64,000 nt of DNA from Nonlabens xylanidelens (GTDB taxonomy: Bacteria; Bacteroidota; Bacteroidia; Flavobacteriales; Flavobacteriaceae), in assembly GCF_002934445.1 (NCBI RefSeq), contig NZ_PTJE01000002.1, forward strand, positions 191,392-255,391. The letters are read 5' to 3'. Shown here in pieces: positions 36,886 to 45,684 of the stretch. The notes below the pieces were generated by a model. It did no database searches. It saw only the letters and a list, made by a program, of their open reading frames with translations, and had not been told where the DNA came from. The position numbers and the translations under genes are program-made. Position 1 is the first letter of the stretch, and every line of letters starts with the position of its first letter.

Positions 36886-37734
36886 ATGGATAACAGTCTA
36901 ACAAGATTTAAAAACTTTTATAGCACTGCTACCCTATGGTCAGGAACATTATTAGGCCTTGATCAATTTCATTTCTCTAGTCTCAAATTTGACCATTTAA
37001 ATGAGAAAGCCTCTATTGATTTACCTATAATACCTCAAAAAACAGTTTTAGGTAAAAGAGCTGAACATTTTTTTAAATTCTGTATTGAGCAGTCTAGTAA
37101 CTATAACTTACTAGTGTCCAATCAACAAGTTTTTAAAGGTAAAATTACCATAGGTGAACTGGATTACATCGTACAAGAAAAACGCAGTAAACAAATTATT
37201 CATGTAGAATTAGTTTACAAATTTTATATCTATGATATCGATAAAGATGTACGTGATAAAGACCCAATAAGACAAGAGCTTAGTAAGTATCAAGGGCCTA
37301 ATGGAAAGGATAATTTAGTCCGTAAAATCGACCACCTTAAAAACCACCAGTTACCCTTACTTTACAATGAACATACACATGATATATTAGATCAATTTGA
37401 CCTGGACGTTCATAAAATGCATCAGGAGGTCTGTTTTATAGCGCATGTGTTTATTCCTCATAGGCTATGGAATCATTCCTTTAAGTACATTAATAAAGCT
37501 AGTATTGTGGGATATTACTTTAAGTATTCCGCTTTCGCGAAAGCGGAAACATCAAACATCTATTTCTTACCTAAAAAGTATGAGTGGAAAATGAAACCTC
37601 AAGAGTTAGAGGAATCTTTTACATTTCTTCAAATTTTAGAACTAACTACAGCCAGTCTATCACGTGGATTTGCACCGTTAATATGGATGCAATTAGAAGA
37701 CAGCACCTTTGAGCGATTCTTTGTGATAAAGTAA
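36886..37734 (+). CDS. DUF1853 family protein
   Basis: A 282-residue protein with the DUF1853 signatures LGKRAEHFFKFCIEQ, GELDYIVQEK, HVELVYKFYIYD, YQGPNGKDNLVRKIDHLKNHQLPLL. The conserved acidic and lysine residues with the xxELxxKF pattern resemble PD-(D/E)XK nuclease-like folds, which is inference. It directly follows the WbqC-family gene with no gap. A full 22-bp palindrome encodes SAFAKAE near residue 217. Function unknown. Confidence 0.8.
   Translation: MDNSLTRFKNFYSTATLWSGTLLGLDQFHFSSLKFDHLNEKASIDLPIIPQKTVLGKRAEHFFKFCIEQSSNYNLLVSNQQVFKGKITIGELDYIVQEKRSKQIIHVELVYKFYIYDIDKDVRDKDPIRQELSKYQGPNGKDNLVRKIDHLKNHQLPLLYNEHTHDILDQFDLDVHKMHQEVCFIAHVFIPHRLWNHSFKYINKASIVGYYFKYSAFAKAETSNIYFLPKKYEWKMKPQELEESFTFLQILELTTASLSRGFAPLIWMQLEDSTFERFFVIK
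37527..37548. repeat. Dispersed palindrome, full 22-bp copy in the DUF1853 gene
   Basis: The perfect core with TTC and GAA flanks, in the middle of the gene, read as SAFAKAE. Confidence 0.92.
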
Positions 37735-37978
37735 AAATCGCTGCATAGAGTTCTACTATATTTTAATCACTCACACCTATTTGTGATTTCATAAACACAT
37801 TTTAACTCAATATTCAAAACATGAGTTGTTATGTCTAACTACCTTTATATCATCATAAAACCATAAAATAGTCTTCTAGATTTTTAATTAATCTTAGAAT
37901 TCAAATCGATAATGGTAAAGTAGCGTCTTCTATTAGATGTCAGTGATATAATGTTTAAAAAACTAAAATAACCAAGAA

Positions 37979-38470
37979 ATGAATTATTTAAATTTTGATT
38001 TAGAAAAAGCAAAAAACACCAGTAAAGAACTTAATATACTCCTAGCAGATTATCACCTATACTACCAGAAATTGAGAAATTACCACTGGAATATAGTAGG
38101 TCGTTCTTTCTTTGATCTTCATGTAAAATTTGAAGAAATGTACAACGACGCAATTTTAAAAATTGATGAAGTTGCAGAGCGTATATTGACCTTAAGATAC
38201 CAACCTACTTCTAACTACAGTGATTATTTAAAATTATCTAACTTAAAAGAAACTAAGTCAGAGCTTACCGATATAGAAATGGTGAACAACCTGATTGAAG
38301 ATCATGGAAGTATTCTTACACAAATGGCAAAAGTGGTAGAAACTGCCGGAGAATGTGAAGACGAGGGTACTATTGATTTAATAGGCGCTTATATCAGAGA
38401 GTTAGAAACTACAACATGGATGTTAGACGCATGGAGAATGAATACAGAGAGTACTAGAAAGTCTGTATAA
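37979..38470 (+). CDS. dps: Dps family ferritin-like DNA-protection protein
   Basis: Dps dodecamers oxidise and store iron and protect DNA under oxidative or starvation stress. The 163 residues form the four-helix bundle with the ferroxidase residues in NYHWNIVGRSFFDLHVKFEEMYNDAILKIDEVAERIL. The N-terminus is short and only moderately charged, so DNA binding is uncertain. It is monocistronic, preceded by 244 bp of AT-rich DNA without a clear promoter match and followed by a terminator. Confidence 0.93.
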   Translation: MNYLNFDLEKAKNTSKELNILLADYHLYYQKLRNYHWNIVGRSFFDLHVKFEEMYNDAILKIDEVAERILTLRYQPTSNYSDYLKLSNLKETKSELTDIEMVNNLIEDHGSILTQMAKVVETAGECEDEGTIDLIGAYIRELETTTWMLDAWRMNTESTRKSV

Positions 38471-38486
38471 CTCTCAATTAACACAT

Positions 38487-38523
38487 AAAAAAGTCCCTTT
38501 TTATTGCAAAAAGGGACTTTTTT
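38487..38523. terminator. Bidirectional terminator after dps
   Basis: A 16-bp perfect stem (38487-38502 with 38508-38523) with A and T runs. It serves dps and the convergent DUF4290 gene. Confidence 0.9.
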
Positions 38524-38543
38524 ATGTTTAAGAATTAAAAGAA

Positions 38544-39215
38544 TTAGTTTCTTCTTCTTCTATTATTGTTGTTATTGTTATTACTGCGACCACCTTTTTT
38601 ATGATGACGATGGTTTTTATTACTAACACGATTACTACTCGTGTTACGGTAAATCAAAGACTTAGATTCCAGAAGATCTTCTTCTTTGGCAGCAAGATTA
38701 ATCTCTCCATTACTTAATTCAAACAAGTGTTTGAAAATAACAGCATCATCTACAGAGTCTTTATTCCAGTTAAGGAAAGATTTCTTCATGTGATTTGCTA
38801 TTATATAACTTAAAGCCTCTCGCTTCTCTCCTTTCTCCCATCCTAAAGCGATGTTAATCATGCTCTGGATATTATTTCCATAAAACCTATAACGAGGTCT
38901 TTTTTGAGGATAAGTCATTCTCGCTGGTCTCGCTGCAAGAACTTCCTTATCTGGAATAGGATAAGGTGAGTCTACATCTAGATCAAAATTTGCAATTACA
39001 AATAATTGATCCCACAGTTTATGTTGAAAATCTGCTACATCTCTTAAATGCGGATTCAGATTTCCCATCACACCTATAATGGCAGTTGCCATACGGTTGC
39101 GTTCTTCCTTAGTTTCTAGCGCTCTACAGTGCTCAACTAGTTTTTGAATATGTCTTCCATATTCAGGTATAACGAGCTGGTTACGCTCTGTATTATATTC
39201 TAGTGATGATATCAA
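38544..39215 (-). CDS. DUF4290 family protein with Asn/Arg-rich tail
   Basis: A 223-residue protein. The first about 175 residues match DUF4290 (LEYNTERNQLVIPEYGRHIQKLVEHC, NLNPHLRDVADFQHKLWDQLF). The last about 30 are low-complexity and very basic (NKNHRHHKKGGRS, then an Asn run and RRRRN), which suggests nucleic-acid binding; that is inference. No ATG is available at the conserved N-terminus and the start appears to be TTG at 39213-39215. Function unknown. Confidence 0.85.
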   Translation of the reverse strand: MISSLEYNTERNQLVIPEYGRHIQKLVEHCRALETKEERNRMATAIIGVMGNLNPHLRDVADFQHKLWDQLFVIANFDLDVDSPYPIPDKEVLAARPARMTYPQKRPRYRFYGNNIQSMINIALGWEKGEKREALSYIIANHMKKSFLNWNKDSVDDAVIFKHLFELSNGEINLAAKEEDLLESKSLIYRNTSSNRVSNKNHRHHKKGGRSNNNNNNNRRRRN

Positions 39216-39278
39216 ATTGAAAATGTATTACTTGTTGTGAAGTGTTGCAAAATACATAAAAAGTTGTAATTAATCTAC

Positions 39279-39569
39279 TTAAAGTGATATAACACCTTCT
39301 ACAGTACTTACCTCTTTGTATTTTTCTATAACAGCATCAGGATCTTTTAACTTTACCATGATAGAAACACTTGTATAAGTTCCTTTACTAGATTCTTTAG
39401 TTTTAATCACAGCACCTGTATTATCAAATATATCTTCTATCTCTTTAATTTGCGTCCCTTGAGACGGAACTATAAATTTATATAGATATTTTGCTGGCCA
39501 TGAACTGGTATCAGCAAGTTGTAGTTTCAACTTTGCGTAAAATTCTTCAGATTTTTTTCCTTCCATCAT
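39279..39569 (-). CDS. DUF493 (YbeD-like) family protein
   Basis: A 96-residue ferredoxin-fold protein (KLKLQLADTSSWPAKYLYKFIVPSQGTQIKEIEDIF, then KGTYTSVSIMVKLKDPDAVIEKYKEVSTVEGVISL), matching the DUF493 family, thought to be regulatory. The frame extends to 39599, but a TATATTTG box at 39577-39584 lies inside that extension, so the start is one of the paired ATGs at 39569 or 39566. It is divergent from the AAA ATPase gene. Confidence 0.88.
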   Translation of the reverse strand: MMEGKKSEEFYAKLKLQLADTSSWPAKYLYKFIVPSQGTQIKEIEDIFDNTGAVIKTKESSKGTYTSVSIMVKLKDPDAVIEKYKEVSTVEGVISL

Positions 39570-39576
39570 ATCGATG

Positions 39577-39584
39577 CAAATATA
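39577..39584 (-). promoter_or_regulatory. -7 box for the DUF493 gene
   Basis: TATATTTG on the minus strand, seven bases before the first of the two ATG codons. It rules out the longer start. Confidence 0.5.
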
Positions 39585-39634
39585 ATTCATGATAGACACG
39601 ATTACTAAGCATAGATTTAGTTATTTTGTACTTT

Positions 39635-40162
39635 ATGGAAAAGTTGAAAAGAATCTTAATAATAGGTGGTCCAGGATCTGGTAAAACTAGTGTCCTTAAA
39701 ACGATAGAACTTAATGGTTTTAAAGTCCATCATGAAATATCTAGAGAAGTAACCGCAAAGGCTCAAGAAGAAGGCATCGATCAATTATTTTTAACAGACC
39801 CTTTTGCTTTTAGTAATCAACTACTTGCTGGCCGTATTATTCAATATAACGAGGCAGTAAATGGAATAAACTTTTATGACAGAGGCATTCCAGACGTACC
39901 TTCTTATCATGTATTTACCGGTGATGATATCCCAGATGAATACATGACTGCATGTGACGACCACAGGTACGACCAGGTGTTTTTCTTACCACCATGGGAA
40001 GAAATCTATGAAAGCGATGCAGAGCGTTATGAAAGCTATGAAGAAGCGGTCGTATTAGGTGATATTCTTAAACGCTTTTACACTAAATTAAACTATACTC
40101 CTATAGAAGTGCCTAAACTAGACATAGAAGGCAGGTTTAACTTTATAAAGAACCATTTATAA
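39635..40162 (+). CDS. AAA (AAA_28) P-loop ATPase/kinase-like protein
   Basis: A 175-residue protein with the P-loop GGPGSGKTSVLKTIE at about 9-23, then HHEISREVTAKAQEEG, NFYDRGIPDVPSYHVFTGDDIPDEY and FFLPPWEEIYESDAERYESYEEA, the signature order of the AAA_28 family, whose fold is related to nucleotide kinases. The substrate is unknown. It starts at the ATG at 39635 rather than the TTG at 39626 and is two bases from recQ, so they are likely co-transcribed. Confidence 0.85.
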   Translation: MEKLKRILIIGGPGSGKTSVLKTIELNGFKVHHEISREVTAKAQEEGIDQLFLTDPFAFSNQLLAGRIIQYNEAVNGINFYDRGIPDVPSYHVFTGDDIPDEYMTACDDHRYDQVFFLPPWEEIYESDAERYESYEEAVVLGDILKRFYTKLNYTPIEVPKLDIEGRFNFIKNHL

Positions 40163-40164
40163 TA

Positions 40165-42051
40165 TTGATCAACAAATCGTTAGACATATTAAACACGGTT
40201 TACGGTTATGAGAACTTTAAACCTTTACAAAAGGACATAATCTCTAACGTATTAGATGGTAAAGACACGCTTGCTCTATTACCTACAGCTGGTGGTAAAT
40301 CTATTTGTTATCAAATACCAGGCATACAATTAGATGGAATATGTATAGTTATTTCGCCTCTTGTTGCATTGATAAAAGACCAGGTAGACCAACTTAAAAA
40401 ACGCAATATAAAAGCGGTAGGTATTACAGGTGGTATATCCTATCAAGATCTAGATAATGTTTTAGATAACTGTATTTATGGCAGTTATGATTTTCTATAC
40501 TTAAGTCCAGAGCGTTTACAGCAGTCATTAGTAAAAGAACGCATTCTTAAAATGAATGTGAACCTTATCGCTGTGGATGAGGCACATTGTATTAGTGAAT
40601 GGGGACATGATTTTAGACCTGCATATCGAGAGATACATATATTAAAAGAATTACATCCCAGAGTACCTGTTATAGCTGTTACCGCTACAGCAACTCCTAC
40701 CGTAGAAAAAGATATTATAGAAACCCTAGAATTTGATAATTATAGAGTTTTTAAATCTAGTTATGAGCGATGTAATATAGATTATCATATCCATAAAACT
40801 GGTGATAAAAGAAGCTCGCTCAATAGTTTTTATGCGACACATCCAGGTAGTAGCATTACCTATGTAAGAAGTAGAAAAAATGCTGTAGAATACACGCAAC
40901 AGCTGTTACATAATGGTATTACAGCAGGATTTTACCACGGCGGTTTAAACAATAAATTAAGAGCAAAAACATCAGATCAATGGCTTCATAATCAGTTGCT
41001 GGTCATGGTAGCGACTAACGCCTTCGGTATGGGAATAGATAAACCAGATGTGCGTACAGTAGTCCATATGCAATTACCAGATAGTATAGAAAGTTACTAT
41101 CAAGAAACAGGGAGAGCCGGTAGAGATGGATTACCTAGCATAGCCTACAGCATTTATAATCGCAACGACCTCGAGCATGCTTATAATCAGTTCATAAAAT
41201 CACAGCCTACTCCTGCTTACCTCAAGTTTATATACCGCAAATTATCTAATTATTTGAGAATAGCACTAGGTGAAGGTGAACAAGAAACACATCCTTTATC
41301 ATTTTCACAATTTTGCAGTACCTATCAATTAAACGGTATGCAAGCCTACAGCGCATTAACCGCATTAGAGCGATTTAGTGTCATAAGTCTTTCTCAAGGT
41401 TACCATAGACGGTCTAGTGTCCGCTTTCGCGAAAGCGGAAAACAAATCATGTACTTTGCTCAAAACAGGCCTGTCGTTAATGCTATCATACAGTCCATTT
41501 TGCGCACCTATGGTAGTAGTGCAAATCAGGTGCTACAAATCAATGCAGCATTAATTGCAACGAGAAGTAATACTAGTGAGAACGAAGTTTACGAGACCTT
41601 ACAATTATTACATGATCAAGAATTAATAGAAGCCACTATTACTAACACAGATCTACAAATAACCTATTTAATACCTAGAGATGACGAGCGTGTAATCAAT
41701 AGTTTTTCTAAAGAACTAGAACGACAGAATGAATTGCGACTGGATAAGTTAAAAGCACTCGTAAGATTGATAACTAATACAGACACCTGTATTAATAGTA
41801 TGTTACTAGCTTATTTTGGAGAAAAACCAACCTCTAACTGTGGTAAATGTAGCAACTGTTTAAAAGATAAATCACTTACATCTATATCACATAAAGTATG
41901 GCATGTTTTACAAAAAGAACCTCTAGATATAGTAGAGATAGAACGACTTATTAAACAGCCCAAATCAATAATCATAACAGAAATAAAATCATTATTAGAA
42001 AGCGGTAAAGTAACCGTAACTAATGATAATAAATACCTATTAAATGAATAA
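40165..42051 (+). CDS. recQ: RecQ-family ATP-dependent DNA helicase, short form
   Basis: A superfamily 2 3'-5' helicase for DNA repair and recombination. The 628 residues have the Q-like motif YENFKPLQKDII, Walker A with an alanine (LPTAGGKS, 40-46, where GGGKS is usual), DEAH at 138-141 with HCISEWGHDFRP, TATATPTV, and motif VI QETGRAGRDGLPS. Near the C-terminus a zinc-type motif CGKCSNC (about 565) is followed by a winged-helix-like segment; no HRDC domain is visible. It starts with TTG two bases after the ATPase gene and overlaps fmt by 8 bases. A palindrome at 41421-41438 encodes RFRESG. Confidence 0.9.
   Translation: MINKSLDILNTVYGYENFKPLQKDIISNVLDGKDTLALLPTAGGKSICYQIPGIQLDGICIVISPLVALIKDQVDQLKKRNIKAVGITGGISYQDLDNVLDNCIYGSYDFLYLSPERLQQSLVKERILKMNVNLIAVDEAHCISEWGHDFRPAYREIHILKELHPRVPVIAVTATATPTVEKDIIETLEFDNYRVFKSSYERCNIDYHIHKTGDKRSSLNSFYATHPGSSITYVRSRKNAVEYTQQLLHNGITAGFYHGGLNNKLRAKTSDQWLHNQLLVMVATNAFGMGIDKPDVRTVVHMQLPDSIESYYQETGRAGRDGLPSIAYSIYNRNDLEHAYNQFIKSQPTPAYLKFIYRKLSNYLRIALGEGEQETHPLSFSQFCSTYQLNGMQAYSALTALERFSVISLSQGYHRRSSVRFRESGKQIMYFAQNRPVVNAIIQSILRTYGSSANQVLQINAALIATRSNTSENEVYETLQLLHDQELIEATITNTDLQITYLIPRDDERVINSFSKELERQNELRLDKLKALVRLITNTDTCINSMLLAYFGEKPTSNCGKCSNCLKDKSLTSISHKVWHVLQKEPLDIVEIERLIKQPKSIIITEIKSLLESGKVTVTNDNKYLLNE
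41421..41438. repeat. Dispersed palindrome copy in recQ
   Basis: An 18-bp perfect palindrome (core with one extra C/G each side). Here the coding frame reads it as RFRESG, not AFAKA. Confidence 0.9.
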
Positions 42052-42997
42052 ATCATTGAGAATTGTATTTTTTGGAACCCCAGAATTTGCAACTGGAGTT
42101 TTAGATACTTTAAATAAATCACACCATACTATAGTAGCTGTAGTTACCGCGCCAGATAAACCTGCCGGTAGAGGTAGAAAAATTAACCAAAGTGACGTAA
42201 AAAAGTACGCCGTAGAAAATGAGCTACCAGTTTTACAACCTACTAATTTAAAATCAGAAGATTTTTTAAAAGAACTAGCATCTTACAATGCAGACCTGCA
42301 GGTTATTGTAGCTTTTAGAATGTTACCACAGGCCGTGTGGAAAATGCCAGAACTAGGTACCTTTAATCTACATGCTAGTTTATTACCTCAATATCGAGGT
42401 GCTGCACCTATAAATTGGGCTATTATCAACCAAGAAAAGAAAACTGGTGTCACCACTTTCTTTATCGATGAAAAAATAGATACCGGTGCTATCATTGCAA
42501 ATCAAGAAACTAATATAGCACCACTAGAAGATGTAGGCTCACTTTATGGCCGTTTAATGGCTATGGGTGCTTCATTAAGTTTAGAAACAGTAAATAATAT
42601 AGCAGCAGGAACCATAACTACTACTATACAAAAAGACTCGCAGGACTTAAAAGATGCACCAAAATTAAATAATAGCAATACTTTAATTGATTTTAAACAA
42701 CCTGCAAGCACAGTAGATGCACTTATAAGAGGTTTATATCCATATCCTGTTGCAAAGGCAACCTTAATTAATAAAGAAGCTATGGTGGTTAAGATTCATA
42801 AATCTACCGTTATAGAAAAAGACCATAAAATGACTCCTGGTAGTTTTGTTATAGAAGAAGGAAAAATGGTGATAGCATGTGGTAAATACATGATAGAGAT
42901 AGATGAGATACAAATACCTAATAAAAAGCGTATGAAAGTAAAAGATCTACTCAATGGATATACATTTGATCCTGATGCTAGATTTGACGTGGCTTAA
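42044..42997 (+). CDS. fmt: Methionyl-tRNA formyltransferase
   Basis: Fmt formylates the initiator Met-tRNA. The 317 residues have FGTPEFATGVLDTL at the N-terminus, TAPDKPAGRGRK, the folate/catalytic motif NLHASLLPQYRGAAPINWAI, TGVTTFFIDEKIDTG, and the C-terminal OB-like domain (LIRGLYPYPVAKATL). It begins in an 8-base overlap with recQ (ATGAATAA), implying translational coupling. Confidence 0.97.
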   Translation: MNKSLRIVFFGTPEFATGVLDTLNKSHHTIVAVVTAPDKPAGRGRKINQSDVKKYAVENELPVLQPTNLKSEDFLKELASYNADLQVIVAFRMLPQAVWKMPELGTFNLHASLLPQYRGAAPINWAIINQEKKTGVTTFFIDEKIDTGAIIANQETNIAPLEDVGSLYGRLMAMGASLSLETVNNIAAGTITTTIQKDSQDLKDAPKLNNSNTLIDFKQPASTVDALIRGLYPYPVAKATLINKEAMVVKIHKSTVIEKDHKMTPGSFVIEEGKMVIACGKYMIEIDEIQIPNKKRMKVKDLLNGYTFDPDARFDVA

Positions 42998-43079
42998 GCG
43001 CATTTACCTTCTAAAAGCATATAGTTATTAACAATCTGTCGGTTTTATGAACAAATCATCGAGTTTTACGCTCTAATCC

Positions 43080-43107
43080 TTGTGTGGTCGCATATTCCGT
43101 ATAAATT
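43080..43107 (+). promoter_or_regulatory. Promoter for the HU gene
   Basis: TTG (43080-43082), a 17-base spacer, TAAATTTG (43100-43107). It lies 44 bases before the ATG, leaving a short untranslated leader. Confidence 0.6.
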
Positions 43108-43150
43108 TGTTTCACGTTTTAGTTTAACCAACATTAATTTAAATTCAATT

Positions 43151-43423
43151 ATGAACAAGACAGATTTAATCGAAGGAATGGCAGAGCATGCTGGAATTTC
43201 AAAAGCAGCAGCAAAAAAAGCATTAGAATCATTTTTAGGAAATGTAGAACAGTCTCTTAAAAAAGGAGATAGAGTATCTCTAGTAGGATTCGGTTCTTTC
43301 TCAGTTTCTAAAAGAGCTGCACGTGAAGGTAGAAACCCACAAACTGGTAAAACTATTAAGATCGCTGCAAAGAAAGTTGTAAAATTCAAAGCAGGTAGTG
43401 ATTTACAAAAAGCTGTAAACTAA
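43151..43423 (+). CDS. hup: HU-family DNA-binding protein
   Basis: A 90-residue nucleoid protein that bends DNA as a dimer. It starts [29 protein letters not shown] and contains [33 protein letters not shown], with RNPQTGK as the DNA-contacting arm. The start is the ATG at 43151; in-frame codons upstream overlap the promoter. It has its own promoter and terminator. Confidence 0.95.
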   Translation: MNKTDLIEGMAEHAGISKAAAKKALESFLGNVEQSLKKGDRVSLVGFGSFSVSKRAAREGRNPQTGKTIKIAAKKVVKFKAGSDLQKAVN

Positions 43424-43445
43424 TTTTAAATTAGTTTAAACATTT

Positions 43446-43487
43446 AAAAGTCCCGACTTAACTAGTTTAAGCTCGGGACTTTTCTTT
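43446..43487 (+). terminator. Terminator after the HU gene
   Basis: An 11-bp perfect stem (43446-43456 with 43473-43483) followed by a T-rich stretch. Confidence 0.85.
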
Positions 43488-43592
43488 TTAACCTACTTTT
43501 TTGATTAATTATCACTAGATACATTCTAAATTGATAAAATTAGTAGGAAATTGGTAAATTTTTATTAAGTTTATTTTAACTAATTAAACTCT

Positions 43593-44153
43593 ATGAAAAA
43601 TGTAATTCCAGAAAAAGGAAATCTTTTGGTTTCAGAACCGTCTGTTATCGGTGATGATTCATTCTCAAGGTCGGTTATATTACTTACTGAGTTTAATACA
43701 GAAGGTGTGGTGGGTTTTATACTTAATAAACCACTAGACTGTACTCTTGATCAATTGATACCTGAAATCTCATTAAAACTAGAAGTCTATCAGGGCGGCC
43801 CAGTAGAAACAGATAATCTATATTTCTTACACAACATTCCAGACCTTATACCAGAATCTCATTTAATAGAAGATGGTATATACTGGGGCGGTGATTTTCA
43901 CGCTGTAAGTGATCTTTTAAAAAAAGGGATTATTACTGGTGAAGAAATAAAGTTCTTTCTAGGTTATTCTGGTTGGGAACGCTCTCAACTAGAAAATGAA
44001 TTAGACTCTCATTCTTGGGTAGTGGTAGAAAATACAGACAGTAAAGACCTACTATCTGACAATATGCATGATATCTGGAAGAAGAAAATGAAAAACCTAG
44101 GTGGTGCTTATGAATTATGGTCTAACGCGCCAGAAAACCCTTCTTACAATTAA
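43593..44153 (+). CDS. YqgE/AlgH family protein
   Basis: A 186-residue protein matching the YqgE/AlgH family (KGNLLVSEPSVIGDDSFSRSVILLTEFNTEGVVGFILNKPL, VYQGGPVETDNLYFLHN, FFLGYSGWERSQLENEL). The molecular role is poorly defined; the AlgH name comes from a regulatory link in Pseudomonas. Its stop codon and that of the converging aminotransferase share the TTAA at 44150-44153. Confidence 0.92.
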   Translation: MKNVIPEKGNLLVSEPSVIGDDSFSRSVILLTEFNTEGVVGFILNKPLDCTLDQLIPEISLKLEVYQGGPVETDNLYFLHNIPDLIPESHLIEDGIYWGGDFHAVSDLLKKGIITGEEIKFFLGYSGWERSQLENELDSHSWVVVENTDSKDLLSDNMHDIWKKKMKNLGGAYELWSNAPENPSYN

Positions 44154-44986
44154 TGAAAGAAGGTGTCGTTAAGTAATTCTGTTAATTCATTTGCCGTATC
44201 CAGGCTATATTCTTTTTTACGATATTTAGTAATGCTTTGAACACCTTTAACCATATTAGTAACAAAGATTTCATCTGCTCTTTGTAATTCAAATGGTGTG
44301 ATAGTTTCTTCTACAAATTGATAATTAAGCATTTTCTTAAGTTGCTTAATTATTTGAGCTCTCATTATTCCTGTTAAACAACCATCAGAAATAGGTGGTG
44401 TTTTAATGACATCACCTTTACGTAAGAATACATTTCCAGATATGGCCTCTACAATCATTTTATTTTGATTGAGTAATAACAAATCATCATAGCTATTCTC
44501 TTTGGCAAAAATACCAGCTAGAATATTGATCGCTTTATTAGTAGATTTCAAATTGCTAAGCATAGACGCATAGACTAGATGATCTTTGAATAAGTCTACC
44601 TCTTTCTTTCCATCATTTATGTATGTATGTTCTAATGGAGTACAAGAAATAGAATAGTTAACACCGAGATCTTCTGGCGTGTAAAGTCCACCAGATTTTC
44701 TCCAAATTGTGATTCTTACTCTAGCGTGATTTTTTTCTAGACCTTTGTTAGTTAAAAGTTCTAAAATACTTTCTTCTAAAAACTCTGGTGTAAAAAAATC
44801 TGGAATATCCATACGCAAAATGCGCATGCTAGACATTAATCTAAAATAATGATCTTCAAATAATAATGCTACGCCATTATAGCATCTTAATGTTTCAAAC
44901 ACACCATCACCATAAAAGGTACCTCTATTATCAAAAGGAATTAATGCATCTTGTTCTTCTAAAAATTCTTGATTAACTATTACCAT
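44150..44986 (-). CDS. Aminotransferase class IV (branched-chain aminotransferase or ADC lyase type)
   Basis: A 278-residue PLP fold-type IV protein. It has DNRGTFYGDGVFETLRCYNG at the N-terminus, the PLP-lysine region SNLKSTNKAINILAG, LLLNQNKMIVEAISGNVFLRKGD, and TPPISDGCLTGIMRAQII. The family covers branched-chain aminotransferase, D-amino acid aminotransferase and aminodeoxychorismate lyase (PabC); I cannot decide between them from sequence. Lack of neighbouring ilv or pab genes leaves it open. It converges on yqgE with a 4-base overlap. Confidence 0.85.
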   Translation of the reverse strand: MVIVNQEFLEEQDALIPFDNRGTFYGDGVFETLRCYNGVALLFEDHYFRLMSSMRILRMDIPDFFTPEFLEESILELLTNKGLEKNHARVRITIWRKSGGLYTPEDLGVNYSISCTPLEHTYINDGKKEVDLFKDHLVYASMLSNLKSTNKAINILAGIFAKENSYDDLLLLNQNKMIVEAISGNVFLRKGDVIKTPPISDGCLTGIMRAQIIKQLKKMLNYQFVEETITPFELQRADEIFVTNMVKGVQSITKYRKKEYSLDTANELTELLNDTFFH

Positions 44987-45012
44987 AAAAAAAAGCCCTG
45001 TATTTCAGGGCT
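44987..45012 (-). terminator. Terminator after the START-like gene
   Basis: A 7-bp GC-rich stem (44994-45000 with 45006-45012) followed by a run of Ts on the minus strand, 24 bp beyond the stop codon. Confidence 0.7.
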
Positions 45013-45035
45013 CAAAATTAATTCTTAATTATCTA

Positions 45036-45425
45036 TTATCTGGATCCTATGACCTTTTTTAGAGCACTAATTTGATTTTCCCAGAACATTTTTTGTTCTT
45101 CTACCTCGTCATCATCATCACCGAAATCAGTAATCATTAAGGAAACATCTTTAGTTATTTCATCAACTTGAATTCTGAGTTCAAAGAACTTTTCAGTATC
45201 CTCATCATAATCCCATTGAAAACGAGCTCTTTCTCCCGCTACTCTTTTAATTATTTTTGCTACTTCCTCTTGTCCGTCCCAAATAAATTTGAAATATTCT
45301 CCACGACTATTTACATTATCAGCAAACCATTCAGACATTCCAGAAGGAGTCGCAACGTGTTGATATAATAAAGTAGGTGAAGCTTGTATAGGAAACTCTA
45401 GGTCAAATTTGATTGGTTCTTGCAT
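45036..45425 (-). CDS. START-like (SRPBCC superfamily) protein
   Basis: A 129-residue protein with the Bet v 1/START helix-grip fold: LEFPIQASPTLLYQHVATPSGMSEWFADNV at the N-terminus, FKFIWDGQEEVAKIIKRV, a beta-sheet core and a C-terminal long helix (EEQKMFWENQISALKKVI). It would bind a hydrophobic ligand in a cavity; no ligand can be named. It is a single-gene unit. Confidence 0.85.
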   Translation of the reverse strand: MQEPIKFDLEFPIQASPTLLYQHVATPSGMSEWFADNVNSRGEYFKFIWDGQEEVAKIIKRVAGERARFQWDYDEDTEKFFELRIQVDEITKDVSLMITDFGDDDDEVEEQKMFWENQISALKKVIGSR

Positions 45426-45504
45426 TTAATAAACTTTTGTGGCAATATAAGGCTTAATTTGTTTCATTAAAAAACAAATTAATCTAAATTTTTAATGAAT
45501 AACA

Positions 45505-45537
45505 TTTGGATTTCAAAAATTAATTAATGTATATTTG
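45505..45537 (+). promoter_or_regulatory. Promoter for tRNA-Met
   Basis: TTTG (45505-45508), a 21-base spacer, TATATTTG (45530-45537). It lies 36 bases before the mature tRNA and is the clearest full promoter of the window. Confidence 0.7.
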
Positions 45538-45573
45538 CAGCCGCTTAAAAACGGTAATGTAATTAAGTAAAAT

Positions 45574-45647
<74 letters not shown>

Positions 45648-45648
45648 C

Positions 45649-45684
45649 AAATCCCTTATTATTTTTAGTAAGGGATTTTTTTTA
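45649..45684 (+). terminator. Terminator after tRNA-Met
   Basis: A 10-bp stem (45649-45658 with 45669-45678) followed by a T-run, directly after the tRNA. Confidence 0.85.

Noticed and set aside
43106..43115. TGTTTCACGT, half of the ParB-binding site parS
   Set aside because: Only ten of the sixteen bases match; the right half (GAAACA) is replaced by TTTAGT, and the bases overlap the HU promoter. parS must be looked for elsewhere.
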